Made by a program: the position numbers and the translations under genes. Shown here in pieces: positions 35,545 to 46,452 of a DNA stretch of 64,000 nucleotides (within the stretch, counting starts at the first letter, position 1; the number at the start of each line of letters is the position of its first letter). The notes under the pieces were generated by a model that made no database searches, had not been told where the DNA came from, and saw only the letters and a program-made list of their open reading frames with translations. Source of the DNA: Colletes latitarsis (lineage: Eukaryota; Arthropoda; Insecta; Hymenoptera; Colletidae); contig NC_135136.1 of NCBI RefSeq assembly GCF_051014445.1, positions 29,282,001-29,346,000 on the forward strand, read 5' to 3'.

Positions 35545-36005
35545 AAAAATTTGGTATCAAATTTTTTTATCTTGAGCTTCGTTTTCAAGAAAATCTACTT
35601 TAAAGTTTATTCATCTTTGGGAACAATTTAGTTGTTCATTCTTCTATCGCTGTTATTCTCGTTAGATAGTGTTTACAAACATTGACAATGACGAAAGTGT
35701 TTGGTTTACAATAGAAGTCAGTTTATTCCAATATCATTAATTCGTCAAACAAACTTGTGTGTGTAGCAAAGAAGAGAACATTTTCAACAATACTTATAAT
35801 ACTATACTGTCTTGTAAAAATTAATAAAACACTTTGTATTGCTTTAACGACACAATAAGTAATGTTTGTAAAGACTATTTTAGACAGAGACAACCGCGGT
35901 AGAAGAATGGACAACTAAATCCTTCACGAAGGTGAACAAACTTTAAAGTCGATTTTCTCGAAAACGGAGTCCCGAATTAAAAAATGTTGTACCAAGTATA
36001 GTAAT
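35545..36005. mobile_element. Foldback element with 145-bp arms
   Basis: Left arm from TTGGTATCAAATTTTTTTA through TTCAAGAAAATCTACTTTAA, TTAGTTGTTCATTCTTCTA and TTTACAAACATTGAC. The right arm carries the same words in reverse order and sense (TTTGTAAAGAC, AGAAGAATGGACAACTAAAT, TTAAAGTCGATTTTCTCG). A further end-like piece is at 19735-19775. No transposase, no clear target duplication. Confidence 0.78.
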
Positions 36006-36049
36006 GCTATTTTACGTATTTCGCAACTTAAAAATGCACAGTATCATCC

Positions 36050-36932
36050 TAGAGTAAAAATACTAACGTACTTCCTCGTTTTCCGAACCGTTCGCCAAAC
36101 CTGATCGACAGATCATGTTATTGGATCGCCCCCATAGTTGGCTGTCAGAATCGGTGAAAGTCACGCCCATCGAGCGTGTAATTAGTCGATTTCTATAGGG
36201 ATTACGATGCAAGTTGGTGCATTCTATCCACTTTCTTTTATCCGCCACGCCTTCTCGTGGCACGCGGCGCTTACGCACAAAATCGTATGGACGAAGCACG
36301 CCGTGCATCGATGTCCGAATATAAAGAAAAAGATGAAGACATAATTTTCAATAGCGTTCGACGATCGAGCCGGGGCGTGCGTTTCATGCGGTTCAGCGAG
36401 AATTATAATATGCGTCACTGATTGGCATCGCGTCTTGTACTTTCAGCGAACATTCCAACGACATGTTCGAGCCGCGGGGGTTTCGTCCGGAACTGACGAC
36501 TTTGTTAGCGCACCCTGATGTAGATAGAGCACCTCCCTGCCACGCTGTTGACCATTTGAATGGTAGAACGTGGTTGGCTGTAGGTTACCGTACTATCGAT
36601 GCTGGTGTACAACGTCGAGGTAGGCAGCGTAAGCGGCAAGAGGACTCCGGGGTTTCCGTGAAACACCTTCGTGAAACGTACGACGTTACTCGCGAAACAG
36701 GCTCCCGCTAGTGCCCCGATACTCGAGGATGTACCAGGAGCGAGTACTCCAAGATGTACGACGAGTGCTCGGTTCTAAGGTAGACGTAAACACAAGGGGG
36801 TGCTAACGCGCGACATTGAAATTTAGTCAGTGGAAATTCTATTCGCGCGAGGCTCGTGAAAAGAATCGTAACGGGACGGAGATCTGATCGATAAATTCCC
36901 CTCCCGATAACGCGACAACGCTGCCCTTTCCT
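36050..36932. other. CpG-rich island, no recognised gene
   Basis: Unique, CpG rich. Frames up to 82 codons (36463-36711 plus) have no domain. Nothing else seen. Confidence 0.5.
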
Positions 36933-36936
36933 TTAA

Positions 36937-36968
36937 CGCTAGATTCACGGGCATTGATTGCACACTTT
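36937..36968. repeat. One-ended piggyBac-like MITE relic
   Basis: TTAA (36933-36936) then CGCTAGATTCACGGGCATTG, the same end as the MITE at 26288-26505 (CACTAGATTTACGGGCACTG in reverse). The opposite end is missing. Confidence 0.65.
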
Positions 36969-37006
36969 TTTTTATTCAAACCAGTCACACGTTGACGTTT
37001 TAAAGG

Positions 37007-37790
37007 TGGATTCTCGTGTAACAGCGTTAAAATTTTAAATTTACTTTTTTTATTTTTTCGTAAGGAATTAAAAGTTCTATTGTACTAAACTTTTATGGAC
37101 ATGAAGAGGGACTCTTAAATTATATGAAAATATTTTTTTAGTCCATTTTTGATTTTCTTTTATTAAATAGTGGTTAATCCTATCTGACGATGTAGTTGGT
37201 GTACAGTGTAGCATCCATCATAGAGATCGGAACGTAACAAACGAAAGATTTTCTTAAAGCTGGTTGGTTCCCACTGGTACTGAACCTATTTCAAACAAAA
37301 AATATGGAAAATATTTTGTTTAAAATAGATTCAGTACCAGCAGAAACTATGCAGCTTTATTTTTTCGTATGCTGCGTTCCGATCTCTATGATGGATGCTA
37401 CGCTGTACACCAACTGTGATTAATATCGTCAGGCAGGATTATCTGTTATTTAATAAAAATGTAGGAAATTTGTATTGAATATTTGTGTCGCGCTGTAGTT
37501 TTGTTGAATGTTAATTTATGTATGAAGGGGTTGAAAGTTCGAAAAAGAATGGCTAACTAGGGACATTGAGACAACAGGGAGAACGAAACGAGTGGTTGTG
37601 AAAGTCAGACGTGATTCTTATACGATATTAATTTGTGTAAGAAGATTGTGTGTTTTGTGTGTTTCCAATTCTAAAAAAGTATTTTCATATAGTTTAAGAA
37701 TCCCTCTTCATGTCCCTAAAAGTCTACTACAGTAGAAATTTGAATTCTTTACGAAAAAAATTTCCCTTCTGTATTAATTCCTTCTATAAT
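37007..37790. mobile_element. Large foldback element with nested arms
   Basis: Outer arms: 37030-37160 (TTCGTAAGGAATTAAAAGTT, GGACATGAAGAGGGACTC, ATATGAAAATATTTTT) face 37665-37775. Inner arms: 37150-37260 (GTTGGTGTACAGTGTAGC, ATCATAGAGATCGGAACG) face 37370-37460. Even the GAACCTATTTCAAAC / GTTTAAAATAGATTC centre pairs. Almost the whole 780 bp can fold back, apart from 37470-37660. A partial arm lies at 797-880. Confidence 0.8.
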
Positions 37791-38195
37791 ACTGTGAGCC
37801 AATTGATTTTTATACGTTTCACGATACAATGATAGGACAAATATTTGGAGGAAATTTAAAAAACAACCTAAAACAATTTAAAAGAACTTTTTTCCAAATC
37901 TAATTTACACTGAGGTCATAAATTCTAAGCTTCTTCGCAAAGAAAAATTTAGCTGTTTGATATAGGGTATCAATTATGAAATATCTCCATCGTGTTTGAA
38001 TTAATATCTGCAACGAATGCATTATTGAAAGTTTCATCGTCATAACCCCAAGTACTGTTTACGTTTTGAAAGTCGTTAAATCATAGAGTGTAAGTGTACC
38101 TATATATTATTGTAAGAGCGACTACGAATTGTTTGCTATTTAGTATCTATAATATAGTGCGTTAATCTCTTAAGAAGATAGCTGTCTTAAACTTT

Positions 38196-38475
38196 CGACC
38201 GCTAATGTATGCGTTAAACTTGGCAAAACGTTCATAGAAATGCATTAATTGATGCAAAAAGCGTACGTCGATAATTGCTTATCTCGTACGCAACTTTACG
38301 ACAGGCATAAACTGTTTGAGGCGGGTTTGGCATTAACGACGATAATTACCTCGATCATTCGAGAACAGAAATCATTGAGGCAAACTCCAAAAAAGTGCTC
38401 GAAACATTCAAACTACAGTCAAAACGAGCTGCGATTATCGAAAGACGCAATTCATTCCAGTCTAAGTGACCGTTC
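38196..38475 (+). pseudogene. mariner-like transposase relic (N-terminal HTH)
   Basis: CVKLGKTF-like start, then MQKAYVDNCLSRTQLYDRHKLFEAG matches the mariner N-terminal helix-turn-helix (family pattern: A-Y-G-D-x-C-L-S-R-T-Q-x-x-x-W-x-x-x-F). It is followed by REQKSLRQ and LSKDAIHSSLSD, which resemble the second helix-turn-helix. An internal stop precedes MQKAYVD and there are frame breaks after EAG. The catalytic domain is absent. This is a different mariner from the one at 30911, judged by its residues. Confidence 0.72.
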
Positions 38476-38512
38476 AAATCATTGGATATGTTATTATTGT
38501 TCATAGACAGGG

Positions 38513-38960
38513 TGTTTCACCTAATATTTTCATCGTTTCTGATTATAGGAAAACTGCCACAGGAAATCATTATTATACGACGTGTGTATGTGTGAATCAT
38601 ATTGACGATTGAATTCATCCTTAGATCATGTTAGAGTTGCAAATATTCTTCTAAAACATTTCAAAGCAGTATATGGTGCGTCATAAAAACAAAATTACTG
38701 CTTTATATTCGATTCACATTCAGATTTTATTAAACAAGTTCCAACATTCTAGTTATAGACATTAGGAAACGTTCGTTTCTATAAAGACCGAAGGGTGCTC
38801 CAAACTTGTAAGCGAATAAATTATAGTTGAAAGTATTCTTGTTCCGCTAAAATATTTCGAAACAGTCATAAAACTAAAATTACTGCTTTATATTCAATTC
38901 ATTCAAACGGATTATTAAACAAGTTCCAACATTCTGAATAGAGATATTAGCATTACTACA
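38513..38960. repeat. TIR-like end and 183-bp tandem duplication
   Basis: CAGGGTGTTTCACCTAA at 38513 resembles MITE ends of families A and C but has no partner. 38643-38775 and 38826-38950 share CATTTCAAA/ATTTCGAAAC, AAATTACTGCTTTATATTC and AAACAAGTTCCAACATTCT at a spacing of about 183 bp. Confidence 0.6.
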
Positions 38961-39122
38961 TAGGGGGTTTATTTTTCAATAAAATTTATGTAAGACGTCG
39001 TATTGGCGAGGAATTTAATACAAAGTGTACCAAATCAACCGTTAAAGAAGATGGTGGATCCGTATTTGTTTGGGGTTGTATGATCATATTACAGGTCCTA
39101 TCTATTGTATCGAAGGAACGAT
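38960..39122 (+). pseudogene. Tc1-like transposase fragment
   Basis: RRRIGEEFNTKCTKSTVKE then DGGSVFVWGCM is the Tc1 segment with the first catalytic aspartate neighbourhood and the GGGS..VWGC box. After a one-base shift, ITGPIYCIEGTM continues the family pattern. The sequence then switches to a Jockey-like frame at about 39123, so a LINE 5' truncation point joins it here. Confidence 0.72.
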
Positions 39123-39359
39123 GTAACAAATACCTCAGAATCATACTCAACAAACCCCGATCCTACCCCACAGCACTACTCCACATAGAAACGAAAATAG
39201 AACTCCTGCACGACCACATAAAAACACTAGCCACCAAAGCACAAGATAACAACTCCCAACACCCAAACTCCCTAGTATCCTCCCTAGGCAACTATAAACC
39301 CACCGAATATCCGCTAAAAATCCATATGAAAACCCCCAAACTCATCATAAACAACTAAC
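39123..39359 (+). pseudogene. Jockey-like LINE ORF2 C-terminal fragment
   Basis: NKYLRIILNKPRSYP, LLHIETKIELLHDHIKTLA and a HPNSL-type end resemble the C-terminal tail of Jockey-clade reverse transcriptases (family pattern: RI...P.......H.......P.....I...A...........NPL). The frame ends at TAA 39357-39359. The 3' UTR runs to an A-rich tract at 39549-39559, the expected poly(A) end. The copy is 5' truncated, which is typical of LINE insertion. It lacks the catalytic domain. Confidence 0.72.
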
Positions 39360-39576
39360 ACCCGATATCCACTGTCGCATGACATACCAATGCAAACGAG
39401 GTTTTTAAAACTTTTCCCTCGATCTAAAACACGAAATTAACACAATAAAACCACCCCACCTAAAAATCTTCAGACATTAATCATTCACTTTAAGTGCAGA
39501 TTATAGGGCACAGCCCAAGGTACTGCAAAATAACCAGGAAAACAGGACAAAAAAAAAAACTTCCCAATATCCCAGT

Positions 39577-39642
39577 CGTCTAAGGCAGGTCCTGCTAGGA
39601 AGCCTCACTGATGAGTCCACTAGCAGGCCCGGACGAAACGCG
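39577..39642 (+). ncRNA. Hammerhead-ribozyme-like motif
   Basis: CTGATGA (39608-39614) is followed by stem II GTCC (39615-39618) / GGAC (39631-39634) and then GAAA (39635-39638), the invariant core in the right order and spacing. A CGTC at 39577-39580 supplies the UH cleavage site; its CGT can pair with ACG after the GAAA core as a 3-bp stem III. Stem I can form from TAAGGC (39581-39586) against GCCTCA (39602-39607), with one mismatch, capped by TCCT-GCT-AGGA. The predicted cleavage is after 39580. Short stem III is known from hammerheads in Penelope-like elements and other retroelements. Activity is untested; an alternative 8-bp pairing (CCTGCTAG with CTAGCAGG) competes with it or forms a loop-loop contact. 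Confidence 0.62.
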
Positions 39643-39721
39643 CCCCCTCCTTTCCTTTTCTGTTCCTACGATTCTCATGAGACCCACACCGCAGCAAAGC
39701 AGCGCCACAACTTCGCGGCCA

Positions 39722-39814
39722 AAACATATTTGTTAATAAATTTAAGGTATTTTTAATTAGTAGTATTATCTATTACTAAATAACTCGGCTCCACGAATCT
39801 TGAGGGAGCCTACA
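39722..39814 (+). mobile_element. 3' tail of an LTR related to the solo LTR at 1775
   Basis: ATATTTGTTAATAAATTTAA, TTATCTATTACTA, ACTCGGCTCCACGAATCTTG and GGGAGCCTACA match 2203-2293 in order, including AATAAA and the GGCTCC/GGAGCC hairpin. The upstream 430 bp of the other LTR is not present here, so this is either a truncated copy or a different subfamily sharing the R-U5 part. Confidence 0.75.
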
Positions 39815-41560
39815 AGCATATTCGATCGGCGAGATTAAGCGTGGCAATGAAACGGAGAAACACCTGAGGGCTCCGCGAGGGAGGTGAAACGTCCAGGATC
39901 GAGCACAAACACACGCGGGATGCCAAGGTGCGGCGTTCTCGATCGATTCCCGATGCACCTTACGACCTCTGCCCGAGACATGTGCCATATGCGCACATCG
40001 CCGCGTGCGATGCACGCGCCTTGCAACGTTGGCTCATCCGCTGGTGGAAAGATAATTCTACGCAAACGGAAATTCTGCGGGTCGCTCGACCGCTACGCGA
40101 GATTGAAAGAAGATTTAATAAGCCTCCACCGCCGTCGGTCGTGCATCGTGTCGTCGGAAAGAGTATACCTCTGCGCGTATCAAGACCTCGTCGCCGAGAT
40201 AAAAAAGCAAAAGGTCACGCCGAGATGAATGCATAATCCAGGTAATTTTCTGCAGTCCACCGTGCGCACGACAAAAACTGCAACGCGTCTCGAGTGTTCA
40301 CGAGTTACGAATGAGCAACGATTCTTTCGGAGCCCTCGATTTCTAAGGCTTTCTTGAACAAATGCTCGCGAAAAAACCCCATTCCATTTAATCGACTGCA
40401 AATTAATATTTAGCAGACAGTATCCTCTTCTGTGACATTTACAATTAGAATTTTCATTCACTGGAGTTAGGTATTCGTAACAAAATTGTGTTGAGTTGGA
40501 ACGTTACGTGTGTAGAAGGCGTATTACCCATACATTGTATCAGAAATTTTGTTTAAATTGGAATACGTGGCAGTTCGTGTTTTGTTATTTACAGAAATTT
40601 AAAACTGGCTGTTCTTGTCGATTTTTACGATAACTTTATAAAAGAATTTAAATCTCCGGAACTGTTAAAGACACGAACATCGATTTTTGTTTGTTATAAT
40701 TCTAAAGGATTATTGCCTCTTTTAATTTATTGTTTCTTTCATTTGTAAGGTCATTTTTTCAATAGAGAAATATTAAAAATGTTTGTTTTTTGTGAACTTG
40801 AACTTTTAAGAAAGAAATTCAAAAGATATTCAAAAACTCTAGTTGCAATCTTGAACAATACAACTATAATTTTCTGATAAATTCGCCGCAGCTATAAATC
40901 ACCATCGGTTATAGAACCATACGTAAAACAAATTACGACAGCAAAGTAATTATTTTTACTAAAACTACTGTACAAAATATTACATTTATTTTTGTAACTT
41001 GAAAAATTGTTTTAAAGCAGCAAAACCTATTAAATGCACTGAAGTTTCAATTAAACAATTTCCACGACACAAATTACTGCAAAGATACTTTCGAACGACA
41101 CAGATATAACTGTTTTTAACATCGTCTCGTAATATCCACTTGTTTGTGTTACGCAACTTCAGATGGATCGAAGTCAATCATTTAGTACGTGTTAATAGCC
41201 CCTATGATGAGGTAATTATAGAATTCTACACACTTGTAGCGACAAGTTTTTCTAGTTACCACGTGAAAGAACGTGTAACATCGCATAAAATTGCCTCGTT
41301 ATATGTGTTTTCTGACCGCCAACAAAAAAAGTGCAGTGCGTCGTCAACGAAGTTGATTTTGAAGTCTTCACTACCTCCGTAACCAAAGATAAACTAGAGC
41401 TACAAACTTTTTGTCTCACATTGTAAATACGTGTAGTTGGTTATAAAAGTGATTTGAGACAATAATTTTGAATATCGTTTTTTTTACATATTAGTATAAT
41501 ATAAATCAACATAATACAAAATAAATGATACAGAGCAAAAATCCATAAACTAACCAATTT
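39815..41560. other. CpG-rich island then AT-rich spacer
   Basis: 39830-40300 is CpG rich and unique. Three frames of 79-114 codons overlap on both strands there without a domain. 40460-41560 is AT rich with nothing recognised. Confidence 0.5.
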
Positions 41561-41574
41561 TAATGACTAGACTG

Positions 41575-41870
41575 AGATCTGGGCACACAAAAATTACTCA
41601 TGAATACCTCATTAAGAGAACGAATCTGTAAATGATGTCAAAGTCAGATAGTTCTAACAACAGCACACATATGTATTATACAAATGCAGAACTATTAAAA
41701 AGAAAATATAATATAACCTGTAGCCTTAACAGAAACGGATGAGATGAAAAAGACAATTAGACTACTTAAAGGAAATCAACATGTACCATGAAATATAGAT
41801 CACCATAATGCAGATTGTCGTTAATGACCAAGCAATCGATGCTAAAAACAATCGTAAAAAATGAATAAAG
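41575..41870 (+). pseudogene. Second RNase H-type LINE 3' end, decayed
   Basis: RLRSGHTKITHEYLIKRTN is clearly related to the tail at 1628-1700, and a degenerate ICIQMQNY-type segment occupies the place of the CxxC...H....C knuckle. DEMKKTIRLLK follows as in I-type C-termini. The 3' UTR contains GTCGTTAATGACC and ATCGATGC, paralleling TTGCTAATGACC at 2428. No catalytic part remains. Confidence 0.7.
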
Positions 41871-42114
41871 TAAAAGATAAATTCAATTATTTCAAATTTT
41901 TTACTTAAACCACTTTCATAATCACCGGCACATATAATAACAGATATTAGACATTACATAAATATAATTTATTTAATCCAAATAACGCGCTAAATAAACA
42001 CGTAACATAGATTTTCAAATCCACACTCACGACTTTGAGAAAATGTCGCTGCAACTATCAATCACAGATTTTGACAATAAACTACTATTAATCCTGTTCC
42101 ACTATGAGCATTAA

Positions 42115-42720
42115 TTTAAAGAACAAAGCGTGTGTGCGTCAAATTTCGCTGCAAACTTGGTAAAAATTTTATACAGACGCGTTGAATGTTGAAACCAAAA
42201 TGAAGAACATCCTCGATTAAAAAGACACGCATAAGAGAATGAAAAATTAAGACGATGTTGTGTATTTTGATCAGAGAGATATTGTCTATTGTGAATTTTC
42301 ACTGAGTGGTCTGATGGTGAACAAACAGACAATTTTAGCGCGTTTGGGGGATGTTGTTTGCGAGAAGAGGTCTGAATTATGGGAAAACTAGTCTTGGATG
42401 TTGCGCCACAACAATGCATCGGCTCATCCGCAGTTATCTGGCAAAACATCAGACATCCGCTGCGCCTCATCAACCCCATTCTCCAAACTTAGCTCCAGCA
42501 GACTTCTTCCTGTTTGAAGAAACTTGAAACCATATTTAAACGACGTCGTTCCCAAACCTTAGAGGTGATTTAAAAAATGCAATAAGAGAATTGCCCACTA
42601 TCACAGAAAATGCGCTTCAAGAAACGATTCAACGATGGAAGAAACGTTAGAAACGATGTATCGCTAGTAGAGGGGACTGTTTTTGGGGAAACAGTGCTTA
42701 ACTTTTGTAAAATGAGCAAT
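42115..42720 (+). pseudogene. mariner transposase relic (catalytic half)
   Basis: VYFDQRDIVYCEF matches the mariner segment around the first catalytic aspartate (family form FFDxxGIVHxEF). It is followed by EKRSELW, then WMLRHNNASAHPQ (the HDNA box with D changed to N), PHSPNLAPADFFLF (third aspartate box, first D changed to N), and after a frameshift AIRELPTITENALQETIQRW with CIASRGDC at the end. There are several stops and frameshifts. Loss of the second aspartate makes it inactive independently of the frameshifts. The N-terminal region and the TIRs were not found. Confidence 0.85.
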
Positions 42721-43267
42721 TAAGTCTTTTAACCAAAGTTTAGTCTCTTTTTAACATGTTGTGTATTTCGTTTGTATTTTATTTTTACTTTTTATAAATT
42801 TGACACGCTTTATGTAAACAATACTATCGTTTATTGAACATGTATCGTTATTCCAGGTCATCATTTCTTAACCCATTAATTGTCAAGTCTAAATTATATG
42901 AATTTATTCCTATTGTCATTTCTGTTTTGTAGTGATATTGTTTATGTAAGTTCTGTTATTTCTTGATAAGTACACATATTTTGTCATAAATAATTATTTT
43001 CATGCAAATTGGGTAAACTTGAATTTGAAATATGAAAATGCAAATTCTTAAAGTGTTACATCTGTTTTTTGAAACAAATAATTCCTTCTCGTAACTGTCC
43101 TTTGGTAAATCTGGCTGACCTAGAATCGAAGGCCATTCTATTCATCTCCCAAGCCTCTATTAGAAGATAAACGAATATACCGTTCCATTTAAAGAATAAA
43201 TGAATGACCTCGAAATTGGTGCTTTCACATGGAACCAAGGAAACGTCATAATACTAAGTTTTAACTC

Positions 43268-44285
43268 AAACATACTTTTCTTTCTTCAAAAATATATCCA
43301 GGCTAACTATTAATCCTTTCCATATACAAAATTTAAAGTTGTGATGAATATCAACCGATTAGTTTTTTCAACGATACATTAACTAACCAGTTATTGGAAC
43401 TATTATCCTGGGCTTCGAATTATTGTTGCCAAATTAATGATTATAAAAATAAAGATAACGTGTTAGTCTGATAAATCTAGTTCGAGTAACACTACCGATT
43501 TATTCGTGAATGAAGAATACTTTCTCGTAGAATAAAATCAATATTGGTTATTCGTGACTAAAAAATTCTTTATTTTTTTATCAAGAATGAAAGGTGCCCA
43601 AATTTTTCTTTCTTTAAAAATATATCCAGGTGAACTATCAATCCTTTTTATATGCAACATTTAAAATTGTAATGCATATCAACCGATTAGTTATTTCAAC
43701 AACACATTAACTAAACAGTTATTGGAACTATTGTCCCAGGACTCGAATTATTATTATCGAATTAATAATTATAAAAATAAAGATAACATGTTACTCTGAT
43801 AAATCTAATTCGAGTAACACTACCAATTTATTCGTGAATGAAGAATACTTTCCCGTAGAATAAAATCAATATTGGTTATTCGTGGCTAAATAATTATTCT
43901 TTATTCTTTATCGAGAATAAAAGATGTCCAACGCTACCTCAAACATATTTTTCTTTCTTTAAAAATATATCCAGGCAAATTATTAATTCTTTTTACATAC
44001 AACATTTAAAATTGTGATGAATATCAACTGACTAATTATTTTAACGCTTTGAATATGCAATTTGCCAACATATTAACTAAACAGTTATTGGAACTATTAT
44101 TCTGGGCTTCGAGTTATTGTTGCCAAATTAATAATTATAAAAATAAAAATAATGTGTTACTCTGACAAATCTAGTTCGAATAACAGTACCGATTTATTTG
44201 TGAATAAAGAATACTTTCTCGTATAATAAAACCAATATTGATTATTCATGACTAAATAATTCTTTATTTTTTATCGAGAATACAA
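43268..44285. repeat. Three tandem units of 330-345 bp
   Basis: AAAATATATCCAGG recurs near 43288, 43615 and 43960. Each unit carries CAGTTATTGGAACTATT, AATTATAAAAATAAA, GAGTAACACTACC (GAATAACAGTACC in unit 3) and GAATACTTTC in order. Unit 3 holds about 20 extra bases near 44040. Divergence between units is moderate. Confidence 0.85.
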
Positions 44286-44289
44286 TGTG

Positions 44290-46450
44290 CTCGACTCTGC
44301 CTGTAATCCATCATCCTGCAAAAGTAGGTTAAAATCGAAGGTAGAAATTCCAGTGCATTCCTCGTAAATCTTTGATCGGTAATCGACGGAGAAACGTGAA
44401 CTTAATTGTAGAAAAAAGATCCCGGACGTGGCGGATACGGTGTCCCATCTCGATTGTGCGATCCTGTCCGTCGATACGCATGAAAAGCCGCGCGCCGACG
44501 AATAATTACCGATTCATTCATCGATCATTAAGGGTCGTATTATCGGATTGCACGTACGCGTCGATCGTTGACGAATGTCCGGGTAAGTACGGGCGTAACC
44601 CCACCGTCGAGGAATTACGTTGTATCGAGCGGGCTAACGACCGAGGCTAAACTTGTCGGATGTGAATAAAGGCGATAACCAGCTCTTGGCCATCTATGAA
44701 TAAACCGCGGCTAAATATTCGCGGGGCGGAAGGAAAACATTGGTAACGCCGCGGCGCATCGTGCTTTTATTACGACGCCTATAAATAATATTTATTCGAA
44801 AACAACGTCGCGGTTTATTACACGTTGCATGAGATACGTCACGTTACCACGAAGTACAATACAGTTTAGTGTACTTTAACGACCGGTTTAACGATTAAAC
44901 GCGAGGCGTACGCGTGGCGTGAGCGATGGCGGTCGAGACCTATCTAGATTTACAGGGCATTAAGACATTTCGCGAGTAAAATAATTCAGCGTTGACAATC
45001 GCCTGACGAAAAGAACGCCTCGCCGTTCCCCCCTGAGATCGTGCTTTACTTTGTTTCTTCTGGTCCCCGTCCGTCGTTTCCACGATGTTTCCTTTAACGA
45101 CGCGCAATCGTTACGACCGACCCCGCCCCGGTGAGCACCTCTTCGCCGAGGATCTCGTCCGACAGAGAAGAGAACCGAGAGAGCCAAGTTTTTCTGGCAA
45201 ATTTGAGTAACTAGTGAATACCGAGAAACAAAGAGGGACTCGTGGAGAAGAAGGCTTGATGAGCGGGCGTGGCGGCCGCTGCCGGATACTTTTATAAAAG
45301 TCCTACTCCGCCTCCAGTTGTCGACAAAGAACGCCAGCGCCGTGGAAACGGCGTGAATCAACGCGTGATGGACCGGACCGAGCACGGCCTAAGCTCGGAA
45401 ACCAGTTGATGAATTCGATCCATTTTTAACGAAATCGCCGCAAAAAGGTTAAACGACGGCCGTGTGCCGCGCGCGGTCGTCAGCAAAATTAAATTAATTA
45501 TAAATCGTGGATTCACCATGAAATTCCAACGACCAGTTTTTACGCCGTCGAGTTCCCTCGCTATGAGAATTTCCAAGACGGACGAGCACTTCTGCCCGAC
45601 CAAAGACCGGATCCCAGCGTATCGATACGCTCGCGGCACGTGATTCGTGTATCCCACGAATTCCAGGCGTCTCGCTCTATTTGTATGTTAATATCATCGC
45701 AGAAGAAAGGAATTAGCGATTCTGGAAGTGCCATAAGAGCGACGAACTTCGCGGAAAGATCGTTCGCACGATCGGATCTCTATTCGTTGGGACGAAGCGA
45801 ATGAAATTCGGATTATGGATATCAACACTTGCTGGCGACACTATACGATGATGAAATCGAGCAGAATGTTTATTTATTTTTTTATTTATTTACTACATAT
45901 TTACACTCCCGATCATAAGTCACTCAAGTGAATAGTCTAGTGGAAAGTACATTTTTTTAAAGTTTCTTAGGGAATTTTTGGCAACAAACTGTAATACCTT
46001 TCGCAGTTAAATTTACAAGATTTACTTATAAATGTTTTAGTGACACGTTAAAATTTTTTTGGCGAATAAAAGTTAAAATTGGTGGGACTGCATACTCTCA
46101 AACATAGACAAACATAGTCGCTTTTAAAACAGATCGTTTCACGGTGCCCACGATTCTGTTTGTTTGAAATGAAAAAACCGTGAAAGATTCTTAATTAGTA
46201 TGAGTTTAACTATAGCAGATACTAGAATAAAAGAAAAAAAACGATAATTTAAAAAATGACAACACCTTTAAGTTTAATTATCCATCTTTTCCTCTTCCTT
46301 TTTTTTTAATTTTGGAGGCATAAAGAAAGATAGAAAATGAAAATTTTGGGTTGATTCTAATACAGACTATAGTGATACATGTACTAAATGTACACCTAAA
46401 ATTGTAAATCTATTGGATAAGTAGACTTTGAGATATAGAGTTCCTTAATA
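44290..46450. other. CpG-rich island and AT-rich spacer
   Basis: 44340-45840 is the longest CpG-rich unique block. It holds a 141-codon minus frame (44960-45385) and a 92-codon plus frame (44372-44650), neither with a recognisable domain. TAAT-core words such as AAATTAAATTAATTATAAAT (45486) are frequent. 45895-46010 resembles 63895-64000 and 62700-62770 (TTTACACTC, TTCTTAGGGAATTTTT, AATACCTTT), a dispersed repeat. Confidence 0.5.
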
Positions 46451-46452
46451 TA

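Noticed and set aside
44960..45385. 141-codon minus frame as a host gene
   Set aside because: No recognisable motif, no splice or promoter context. Composition alone explains the open frame.
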